From Pectinophora gossypiella (taxonomy: Eukaryota; Arthropoda; Insecta; Lepidoptera; Gelechiidae): a stretch of DNA of 64,000 nt. The position numbers were made by a program, and so were the translations under genes. Below, piece after piece: positions 46,101-53,512 of the stretch. Position 1 is the first letter of the stretch. Each line of letters opens with the position of its first letter. The notes under the pieces were generated by a model, which saw only the letters and a program-made list of their open reading frames with translations, did no database searches and was not told the origin of the DNA. Location of the stretch: positions 6,379,001-6,443,000 of the forward strand of contig NC_065417.1 of assembly GCF_024362695.1 (NCBI RefSeq), given 5' to 3'.

Positions 46101-49100
46101 ATATTATAATACATTATTATTATTATTATTTTTTTGATATTTATTTAAGTATTATGATTTGATCAATACTTGTTTCCAAACTTGCAGTCGCAGCGAGCAG
46201 CTGTGAGAGTTCAAGCGGCGGCGGCATGCGCGCGTACATCGCGGCGCTGATCACCGAGCTGGTCAACAGCTGCGACGTGCACGAGCCCTGCCTCGAGCAA
46301 CAACTGCTGCCCGCCGTCATCGCACTGCTGCACGACGACGACCCGTGAGTGATGAGCAAACATTACTAGCACAAAGCACTCCAGAGCGGTTAAAATGGCC
46401 AGATCAAAGCAATTCATGTAATAAAGCAATATTGCTATTTGACATTTGTTTGCGTTGCGCACTTTTATATGCGAAGCTATTCATCTAAGAAAGCAATATT
46501 GCTATTTGACATTTGTTTGCGTTGCGCACTTTTATATGCGAAGCTATTCATCTAAGAAAGCAATATTGCTATTTGACATTTGTTTGCGTTGCGCACTTTT
46601 ATATGCGAAGCTATTCATCTAAGAAAGCAATATTGCTATTTGACATTTGTTTGCATTGCGCACTTTTAAATGCAAAGCAACTTATCTAAGAAAGTAATAT
46701 AGCTATTTGACATTTGTTTGCATCTTTTATATGCAAAGCAATTTATCTAAGAAAGCTATATTGCTATTTGTTTGCTTTGCGCACTTTTATATACAAAGCA
46801 ACTTATCTAAGAAAGTAATATAGCTATTTGACATTTGTTTGCATCTTTTATATGCAAAGCAATTTATCTAAGAAAGCTATATTGCTATTTGTTTGCTTTG
46901 CGCACTTTTATATGCGCAAATGTCAAATTGCTTCGATGTGGCCATTTTAACCCCCTGCTCGCCAAATAGACACGTTTCGAATCCCGGTGGGGACACATCA
47001 CAAAAATCACTTTGTGATCCCTAGTTTGGTTAGGACATTACAGGCTGATCACCTGATTGTCCAAAAAGTAAGATGTGTTTCCGTGCTTCGGAAGGCACGT
47101 TAAGCCGTAAGTCACCGGTTATTACTTACTGATGTAAGTTCGTAGTCGTTACATGAGTCATATCAAGGGTCTATGGCGGCTCAATAATAACCCTGACACC
47201 TGGGTTGATGGGGTTGGTAATCCACCTCACAAACCACATGATTTTATTGAACTTCGAAAATCACAATGCCTTATACATTTGGGTGTAAATATGAAGTATA
47301 ACTAATAAATGTATCTATTTGTTTATAGGGTGGTCCGCGAAGTAGCAATTACCGCGTGGGGTAGCGTGACTAGAAGCTGCCTTACCCGCAACCTCGCCTG
47401 CGAGGCGCAATGTTGGACGGCGGTGGAAGAGTTGAACTCGCGGCCTCTCAGCGGGAAGGAGGCTGCGCGCGCAGCTGAGGCCGCGGCTCTGTTGGTACTG
47501 CCCACTGCTGACAGTCATTCTGTGTCTGAGAAAGGTAAATATACTGTTCTGTTTAGTATGAACATAGAATTCAAACTCTTAGATAAATTAATACTCCCAT
47601 TTACAACAATGGAGTTATAAAGATCCGGTCCTCACTCTATAGCTATTCAAATCTACAATAGCATCCCTAACTATATTAAAAATGAAGAGAAGTTCTCCTG
47701 TTTCGAAAAGCTACTAAAAACTATTTGTTAAATAAAGTCTTTTATAAGATAGAAGAGCTTTTTAATGATTATAAGTTAAATAAATAATATAATTTTATTG
47801 TTATTTAAATATATTAAATAAAGCTTAGTTACTGATAAGTACTTAAAAAAAATAATAGTATATATTTTTTTAGCTTTAAGTTATTGTTGGAATACTTTTG
47901 CGGTGCCCTTACAGGGTGTCACATGTTTGTACATTATTTACTTAGAAGAACTGTAAGCCACCATGTGACATGCAACAAATAAATAAATAAAAGAATAAGG
48001 AAGAATACTACCTGTAGAACGGCAATTCTCCGCTCCCCACCAGCAGCTGAGCTAGGTTTGCGCTCTCACTATATATTAAGTGTTAAATGCTTATCATATT
48101 TATAACATTGTAAAACATGTGTAGAGCAAATAAACTTTTTATTTTTTTGTTATATACTGACTTCATACTCCGCGTCCGCATTATTTGGACTCGCGCATTC
48201 GCTTTCCCTTCCCCCCAGTACGTCTATTGCCACTTAAGGCATACCTTTGTCGCCTTCAGTTTTTATTAAAGTGTGAACAATAAAGTTTTTATGTTTGTGG
48301 TTAGCGGTGTCGCTGGTGTGCTCGCTGTGCTGGGCGCGGCCGGCGGCGGGCGGCGAGGCGCTGCTGGCGCTCACGGCGGGGCTGCAGCTGGCCGCGCACC
48401 ACGCGCCGCGGCACCCGCGCCTGCTGCCCGCGCTCAGGTACGCCCACTACCCACGGCTCGTACTAGCCTGTGCGGATTCACGACACGCCACATCATCATC
48501 ACCAACCCATTAACGTCCCCACTGCAGGGGCACGGGCCTTCCCTATGGATGGATAGGGAGATCGGGCCTTAAACCACCACGCGGGCCCAGTGCGGATTGG
48601 TGGTTATTAACGACTGCTAATGCAGCCGGGACCAACGGCTTAACGTGCCTTCCGAAGCACGGAGGAGCTCGAGATGAAAACTTTTTTTTTGTGGTCACCC
48701 ATCCTATGACCGGCCTTTGCGAAAGTTGCTTAACTTCAACAATCGCAGACCGAGCGCGTTTACCGCTGCGCCACCGAGCTCCTCAACACCACACATTATC
48801 TTAATAACGCACCTAAACACACCGAAGTCATCGCATTTAGCGGCAATATGCGGGTCGTGCAGCGCGGATAGGTGCCCGGCGTTGCATACGAAAATAATTT
48901 AATGTGAGGTGTGTCGTACCAGCGAACATACGTACGTAAACTCACGCCTATTTCCGCGTAAGCATAGACTATGGAATCCCATTTGCGTACCAGTGTTTCT
49001 CTAGTAAATTCGCACGGGTTTCTTTATCTTTATAATATTATATATTATCTTTTTTTTGAAGTGTTCGTAAATCGAGTCGAGGCAGCGTTAAACAAAATAG

Positions 49101-49451
49101 CAAGGTGACGGTATACGATGTTTAGCGACTTCTATATGTGTTCATATCTTGACTTAATATTATTTAATAAAGATTTCGGGTTTCTGTGTCGAAATAACAA
49201 ACAAGTTTACATGTTACAGGAAACTAGAAGAAACGGTGCAGTCGCCGTCACTGTCGCAATACAAACCGGCTATAGAGGCGTTGCTGCACAACGTGGCTGG
49301 TCCGAGTACATTATCGGAAGCCCCGCGGGAACCGCAGCGCCCGGCGACCAACCTACAAGCCGCGCAGGAGGTCGGCCGCCGGGTCACACAGATGTTCCAA
49401 CAGTCCAAGACCAATATACACTTACAGAGCATTTTTAAAAAGAAAACGTAG
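37109..49451 (+). CDS. RELCH: RAB11-binding protein RELCH (LisH and HEAT repeats, KIAA1468)
   Basis: RELCH links recycling endosomes (Rab11) to the trans-Golgi and passes cholesterol through OSBP. Sixteen exons: 37109-37334, 37483-37653, 38025-38185, 38957-39181, 39686-40053, 40950-41147, 41482-41644, 42403-42568, 42912-43283, 43797-44145, 44676-44960, 45583-45701, 46188-46344, 47329-47534, 48305-48437, 49220-49451. They join in frame to 1176 residues (human about 1216). LisH motif at about 18-52 (YEDIATKLLKDHYFLTALEL); LisH-like helix pair at 145-180; coiled coil in exon 5; helical HEAT-type repeats from about residue 560 to the end. Exons 8, 13 and 15 are far richer in GC at third positions than the others. 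The introns hold most of the mobile elements of this part. Confidence 0.94.
38513..38708 (+). repeat. Dispersed repeat E, copy 1 (RELCH intron 3)
   Basis: ACACGAAATTACTATGGAAT, TTGTATGAAAAA and, 100 bp later, TCTTTATTTAGGAAATTCAT and AATTTATCTTGAACCTAG. The same order and spacing occur at 45243-45446. About 190 bp, without open frame or inverted ends that I can see. Confidence 0.7.
40221..40330. mobile_element. Fold-back MITE family A, deleted copy 4
   Basis: The left end ACAGGGTGTTAGTGACATCT is joined directly to the inner part AATTCCACTTGATATTAACT and the right arm (CATCCCCCTCAGTATTTATT, ending CACTAACACTCTGTG). One inner arm is missing, so the copy is only ~110 bp. Intron 5 of RELCH. Confidence 0.7.
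40385..40690 (+). mobile_element. RTE-type LINE, 3' end of ORF2 (remnant)
   Basis: One frame from about 40387 reads LLDRIRNEEIRRRTKVTDIA, then RRIAKLTRASEENRWPLGRK, which I recognise as the C-terminal tail of reverse-transcriptase ORFs of RTE-type LINEs. The frame is then broken; the DNA continues as GGTGGACCGACGATCTGGTG, GATCGTCGTGGAGATCCTTG and ends in (GATGAT). It lies in RELCH intron 5, sense orientation. Dead copy: truncated at 5' and frameshifted. Confidence 0.75.
41650..41915. mobile_element. Dispersed repeat with CCGGGGCGGGTTGCTAGT end
   Basis: From about 41655 (CTACATAGTATAAAACAAAG) to GAAGCCGGGGCGGGTTGCTA (41912). The inner phrase CTACGCAACGGATTTTGATG and this end are, from memory, a common insect repeat. 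No transposase or RT frame. Superfamily not certain. RELCH intron 7, ending ~490 bp before exon 8. Confidence 0.55.
44385..44618 (-). mobile_element. SINE B, minus orientation (RELCH intron 10)
   Basis: On the plus strand it starts with TCTATCGTGTGGGTTGTGAG and passes through GTCCGAAGCACGGGTCATCT and TTACTTTTTGGACAATCATA. It is thus the reverse of the copies at 16941 and 46957. The tRNA-like head is missing. It ends ~57 bp upstream of the exon 11 acceptor (44675). Confidence 0.8.
45082..45242. mobile_element. Fold-back MITE family A, copy 5 (rearranged)
   Basis: ATACAGGATGTTAGTAACAT opens the copy; AATATCAAGTGGAATTTTCC follows; then a second start GAGTGTTAGTGACACCGTAA runs into repeat E at 45243. 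It looks like two partial copies joined. RELCH intron 11. Confidence 0.65.
45243..45446 (+). repeat. Dispersed repeat E, copy 2 (RELCH intron 11)
   Basis: ACACGAAATTCCTATGGAAT, TTGTATGAAAAA, then TCTTTATTTAGTAATCAAAA and AATTTATCTTTTACCTAG. Same order as 38513-38708. The join to a family A MITE end at 45242 is abrupt. Confidence 0.7.
45731..45769. repeat. Perfect 15-bp hairpin
   Basis: TAGCGCGAAAGAGAC (45731-45745) and GTCTCTTTCGCGCTA (45755-45769) are exact reverse complements around a 9-nt loop, 30 bp after RELCH exon 12. Related CGAAAGAGAC phrases form another inverted pair at 49819-49861. It is probably a dispersed palindromic repeat; a structured RNA is less likely. Confidence 0.6.
45995..46090 (-). 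mobile_element. LINE 3' tail fragment
   Basis: TTACAATACAATACAAATAA then ACTTTATTGCACCAAAATAA is the reverse complement of a non-LTR end (GGTGCAATAAAGTTTATTTG plus a TATTG tail). RELCH intron 12. Confidence 0.5.
46385..46957. mobile_element. MITE family B expanded by a 67-bp tandem repeat
   Basis: The left end (GGTTAAAATGGCCAGATCAA) and right end (GATGTGGCCATTTTAACCCC) are inverted repeats shared with the compact copy at 50235-50387. Between them the unit GCAATATTGCTATTTGACAT... repeats with starts at 46426, 46493, 46560, 46627 and 46694 (67-bp period), then two or three shorter, diverged units. Internal growth took the element from ~150 to ~570 bp. It lies in RELCH intron 13, 40 bp after the exon 13 donor. 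Confidence 0.88.
46957..47243 (+). mobile_element. SINE B, plus orientation (RELCH intron 13)
   Basis: It starts with the B-box part (GTTTCGAATCCCGGTGGGGA) and runs through CTGATTGTCCAAAAAGTAAG, GTGCTTCGGAAGGCACGTTA and TAATCCACCTCACAAACCAC. The A-box half of the head is missing, and the copy abuts the right end of the family B MITE exactly, so one inserted into or next to the other. Confidence 0.82.
47605..47998 (+). mobile_element. Non-LTR retrotransposon 3' end (jockey/CR1-like)
   Basis: The frame from about 47620 reads RSGPHSIAIQIYNSIPNYIK, then NEEKFSCFEKLLKTIC and a stop. That is the typical end of the ORF2 of jockey/CR1-type elements. The 3' UTR has TGCGGTGCCCTTACAGGGTG and ends with AACAAATAAATAAATAAA. 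It is 5'-truncated, in sense in RELCH intron 14. Confidence 0.68.
48497..48790 (-). mobile_element. SINE with tRNA-like and 5S rRNA-like head
   Basis: Read on the minus strand it begins GAGCTCGGTGGCGCAGCGGT (tRNA-like A box region), then GAAGTTAAGCAACTTTCGCA and CATAGGATGGGTGACCAC, which resemble the middle of 5S rRNA (GAAGTTAAGCAACGTCGG... GGATGGGTGACC). A (A)n break follows, then GTGCTTCGGAAGGCACGTTA, AAGCCGTTGGTCCCGGCTGC and a GC-rich tail ending in (GATGATG). RELCH intron 15. Confidence 0.75.
48920..48992. repeat. Dispersed repeat C fragment
   Basis: CGTAAACTCACGCCTATTTC and AAGCATAGACTATGGAATCC match the repeat seen at 54497-54640 and 18020-18130. RELCH intron 15. Confidence 0.6.
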
Positions 49452-50234
49452 CGATATTTATTGCAGACTCGCAAACAGATACTGCTGAAGCGGTCGACTT
49501 GAGACCAGTCGCACTTTGGACGAATTTGTCTCGTACGAACACGCAGGAACAATCGCAATTTACCAATAACTATGGGAGCGCGCACACTGGACGCGAGTTG
49601 GTAGACGTACTCCAGTATTCGTTCATAATTCAAATTCATATTATCCATAGCACGACCTGCCTAACATCTCGCTGATGCAACCCCCTTCCCACTTCACCGC
49701 GCGGAACCCCGCCCACGCTTAGTGAGTCCCTATTTAACGTAACATGATTAGAATGACAGCAGGACAGAGATTAGTACATCCTCTGATCCGAAAGAGAGGA
49801 TGGGTACGTCTCTTTCGCACTAAACGTGTACAGCGTAGTACGAAAGAGACGAGAGATATGACACTCTATAATGCTACGTTAAATAGCGTATAAAGCTGCG
49901 TACGAGTACGCACGTTGTGTATGGGCTATTACGTCATTTGCGCGAGATGTTAAGTTGACTCGCACCGGTTACTAGTGAAGGTCTGAAAATGTAAACAAAA
50001 ACTACCGTCAGCAAAATAAAACTAATTCTAACAGTATAAGTATCGCAAAAGTGAGAGGGAGCAACACAATTATTTTCTCTTTCGCTCTTACGTAACCTAT
50101 ACCTGCTCTAATAGACTACTAAAGTCACCGCGGTTGTTTATATACATGCGCACAACTACATACTTACATGTAGACTTCAACTTATGGATGACGAAAGAGT
50201 CGCCGTGGCAAGAATCGCCTGTGCACAATAACCT
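49452..50234. other. RELCH 3' flank
   Basis: Probable 3' UTR and spacer. AATAAA occurs near 50013. An inverted pair GTCTCTTTCGCAC / GTACGAAAGAGAC lies at 49819-49861, related to the hairpin at 45731. An open frame on the minus strand at 49214-49648 lies across the last exon and shows no domain. Confidence 0.5.
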
Positions 50235-50387
50235 GGGGGTTAAAAGGGCCACATCGAAGCAACTCATCTAAAAAGCAATATTGCAATTTGACATTTGCGC
50301 ATATAGTAAGTGCGCAATGCTAACAAATGTCAAATAGCATTATTGCTTTTTTAGATGAATCGCTTCAATGTGGCCTTTTTAACCCCC
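50235..50387. mobile_element. MITE family B, compact copy
   Basis: GGGGGTTAAAAGGGCCACAT at the left and ATGTGGCCTTTTTAACCCCC at the right are inverted. Inside, AAAAGCAATATTGCAATTTG and CAAATAGCATTATTGCTTTT are again inverted. So the whole 153 bp can fold. It is the unexpanded form of the element at 46385-46957. Confidence 0.85.
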
Positions 50388-50859
50388 TGTACAAAGTATT
50401 ATAGTATGTGCACAGTGGGTCACAACGTCACAACTAAATGTTTGCAGGTACTTTTTGTTTATTTTTTAAGACAATTATATTTAAATTAACTTTTTTTTGT
50501 TACTAGACCAATCTCGTAAAGGTTGAGCATGCTCCGCTACGAGTCCAGACCGATTTAAGAAAACGGTTTTACATTATGGTCTAAAATTACGTATACACTT
50601 TTCCATAACGCGTTGATTTAGAAGAGATAGTTCCATTAAAATGTTTTAAAACTAGAAAGTTAAAATATATTTATATGGATGTGTCAAAGTGCTGTAATAT
50701 ATTAGACGAAAATAGTAATTAATGCGCAACAGAATATTTCCCAAGTCAGCTTAAAAGTTGCCAATAATGCCTATAACGTGCTTCAAATAACTCAATCTCT
50801 ATGTTGTAGTTCCACCGGTAGATATCGTATCTTCACTTACATAGTTGACATAGAAGAGC

Positions 50860-51215
50860 CGTGGTAGCCCAGTTGATAGAACGGTTGCCTCTCACTTTGA
50901 GGTCGCAGGTTCGAATCCAGCACAGGCCTAAACCAACGATTGTCGAATTTGTTTACGAATTCATGTTTGGATCATAAATGATTATCACGTGCTCAGTGGT
51001 GAAGGAAAACATCGTGAGGAAACCCACATTCCCGAGCAATGCATTTTCGGAGGTATGTGATCTAACCTGTATTGGGCTGGTTTTCCCTTCGCGGGTTGAA
51101 AGGTCAGACAGGCAGTCGCTTCTGTAAAAAACCGGACCTGTCAAATCTTCAGGTTAGGTAAGCGGACCTTATGAAAAACGGGATAATGCTAGGGAGATGA
51201 CTTACATAGTTGACA
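50860..51215 (+). mobile_element. SINE A, tRNA-derived, full length
   Basis: The head GCCGTGGTAGCCCAGTTGAT, AGAACGGTTGCCTCTCACTT and GAGGTCGCAGGTTCGAATCC has the A box (TGGTAGCCCAGTTG) and B box (GGTTCGAATCC) of a tRNA gene. The body (AACATCGTGAGGAAACCCAC, GGTTTTCCCTTCGCGGGTTG, AGACAGGCAGTCGCTTCTGT) and end (ACGGGATAATGCTAGGGAGA) are, from memory, a lepidopteran SINE like those described in Helicoverpa. Not a working tRNA. Confidence 0.85.
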
Positions 51216-51743
51216 TAATAATGTTAATAAACTCATATTAACTTAAATGAATTTAATGTACCCGAATATTTTATAAGTACTGGTATATTTTAATAGGTAC
51301 AGTACAAAACTTAGTGCAATAAACACATTGTTATGTAATATAAAATATAATAAATACTATGCAACTGACAAAATTGTAGATAACAGCCATGAATTGACAA
51401 AACATTCCTGTATTATATAGTAAGTGCTTGTTGGTGCTTCCTTTTTAATATTTAAAATTTTATCCTTGTGTAAGTACTTATTATTTGTATTTTGTTTTTT
51501 TTTATATTGTAATTTCACCCATCCAATCATTATAAGTATTATTTTATTGTTGCTTTACGAATGTTTCTATTGTGAACGTTATTTAGTTGATGTTTATTAT
51601 TAACGGGGTTTTAAGTAATTGTATTGCTTTATGACTGAACTGTAAGGCTCTGTAATTTGGAGTTATGTACTTATGTAATATTACTAGTTTACTGAATCTC
51701 GTTCTTTTTTCGAAAAGGTATAAATAATCGTTAAATGTAACAT
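51216..51743. other. Gene-free AT-rich stretch
   Basis: Mostly A/T with long T runs; nothing recognised. Confidence 0.5.
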
Positions 51744-52171
51744 AGGCGCTGTCCCCACGAGCGAGAGAATCGCGGGGGTATTATCGTCATGCCACGTATT
51801 TCTATACTTTCTCCTTGGAGCCGTCTCCACACGGCGATATTATCGCGGCGATGTTTTGAGTGGCAATGAGCGCAGGAAACGTCATTACATACCCGCGGGC
51901 CCGTCGCGCGCTCGTGGAGCTCTCGCACCGAGAGCGTGGCGCGGCTGTCAAACGCAGCGTCATTTCAGCATTGCCAAGCTTTTTAAACAATAAGTGCAAT
52001 GTTTGAAATTGAAAAGTCGTCAAGGAAAAGCGGGGATTCCGTCGCGGACACGCTGCGATTCCGTTACGACTCGCGACGATACCCGGCGGAATTATCGCTC
52101 GTTCGTGGAGATTCTCCGACGATAGAAGGGCGGACTCGTCGCGATTCTCTCGCTCGTAGAGACAGCGCCTA
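51744..52171. mobile_element. GC-rich non-autonomous DNA transposon
   Basis: Terminal inverted repeats of about 30 bp: TAGGCGCTGTCCCCACGAGC (51744) with GAGAGAATCGCG following, and CGCGATTCTCTCGCTCGTAG then AGACAGCGCCTA (to 52171). Within are CGATATTATCGCGG, CGATTCCGTTACGACTCGCG and other short inverted CG-rich blocks. 428 bp, no transposase frame. Target duplication not clear, so superfamily not assigned. Confidence 0.78.
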
Positions 52172-52235
52172 AGGCCTTCTTTTGTTTATGACACAACACG
52201 TCCCTCACTAACTACTGTGTAATGCCTGTTTGATG

Positions 52236-52312
52236 CTCCTTCTATCGTGTGGGTTGTGAGGTGGAATACCAACCTTATCAACCCTGCTGTCATTGTTACT
52301 ATGCTTATATGA
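52236..52312 (-). repeat. SINE B tail fragment
   Basis: CTTCTATCGTGTGGGTTGTG then AGGTGGAATACCAACCTTAT and CAACCCTGCTGTCA: the last ~70 bp of SINE B in minus orientation. Confidence 0.7.
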
Positions 52313-53512
52313 GCATGTTTTCTATCATTTATCGACAAGTGGCATAAAATGTCTGATAAAAGTGATATAAAATTTGCCAGTCAATTCTAATGATAAAAGC
52401 GATAAAAAATGCCAGTCATCTCTAAAAATAAATATGCCTTAAAGTAATGGGACTAAGAAGCAAGCAATTGTGTGATAATAGTTTTGATATGTTGCATACC
52501 ATTCCCTGAACGTTAAACAAAAGTGTAATTCTTAATAAATATCTTATTTTCCAAAAGTTTTCCAAACAATGCATAGGTTGTGTCTAAATAAATTTATTTT
52601 ACAATTTTCTGTGTCTTATTCTTAGCAAACAACTATTCAATTGTTTTACTTCGATTATTCGTGGGTAGAGTCAGTTATAACAACCGATAGGTATACTTTT
52701 ACCTATGCTATGAACCTTTCTATGAACTAAGGTACCAAAGAGACGAAAGGTCAAAAATATTGCTAAGTCATAGTACCTAAAATACATGGAAATTTTTGGT
52801 ACCACAGCTATAATCGAGTACTAAATAATCGTACTAACTAGATTTCCGTCCGCGACTTTATGTATCGTATGTTCTTTCCCAAGGGCTTTATCTCCGTACA
52901 GATTTCATCAGAATCGATTTAGTCATTTTAGCGTGAAAGCGTAACAGACAGAGTTACTTTCGCATTTTTAATATTAGTGGGGATTTAACCTAATTAGGGT
53001 TCTATACAAGAGATCTAAAGATTATGTTTGAGTTTATTTGACCATAACTTTCTTGGAAGTTCCCAGTTGGAAAGTTGTTTATATTTATTGTCTTTGTTTA
53101 TTGCGAAGTTTTCGAAAGATTGCGTTGCACCTGCACTGGGGTCCGCATGTTTGACACAGCATGGTCCTACGTTATTATTACCAAAAGAGATAGCTTAGTA
53201 TGATATCGATAATTCTATTTCGCTCATGGATTTGAAGCGAATCAAAGTGCAAAAAAAAAGCAGTAAACTGTCAATAAATCGTTTGTGATCTTAGGCAGCA
53301 TGGACGTACGATCTTAGCCTGACCCTCAATAGGCCAATTGATGGGCAGAAGAAAAAAAAACATTTGTGATCTGTCAAAATAGTTGTGACGACACGGTTCG
53401 ATCGTGTAGTTTTTCAACTGTTTTAATACTGTAAATAATTAATACTTTTCCTTGAAATTTCATATTCTGTGCTCATTTCGACAAGTCTACACGTATACGT
53501 AAAGAAGAAACC
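52313..53512. other. Upstream region of the first GST gene
   Basis: At 52840-52985 there is a LINE-like 3' end of a common lepidopteran type (GATTTCCGTCCGCGACTTTA, GTAACAGACAGAGTTACTTT, then TTAATATTAGTGGGGA). The promoter of the GST gene should lie near 53390-53510. No TATA box at a usual distance; ACAAGTCTACACGTATACGT is just before the start codon. Confidence 0.45.

Noticed and set aside
46385..46957. CRISPR-like array (regular 67-bp repeats)
   Set aside because: Direct units without unique spacers, in an insect intron, bounded by MITE inverted repeats.
48690..48790. 5S rRNA gene
   Set aside because: Only the middle of 5S is recognisable, joined to tRNA-like and SINE sequence; not a complete gene.
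49214..49648. Minus-strand open frame of 144 codons across the last RELCH exon
   Set aside because: No domain, begins outside and overlaps a verified coding exon; no promoter or splice evidence.
50860..50935. tRNA gene
   Set aside because: tRNA-like promoter boxes only; the body continues for ~280 bp as a SINE and no acceptor stem closes.
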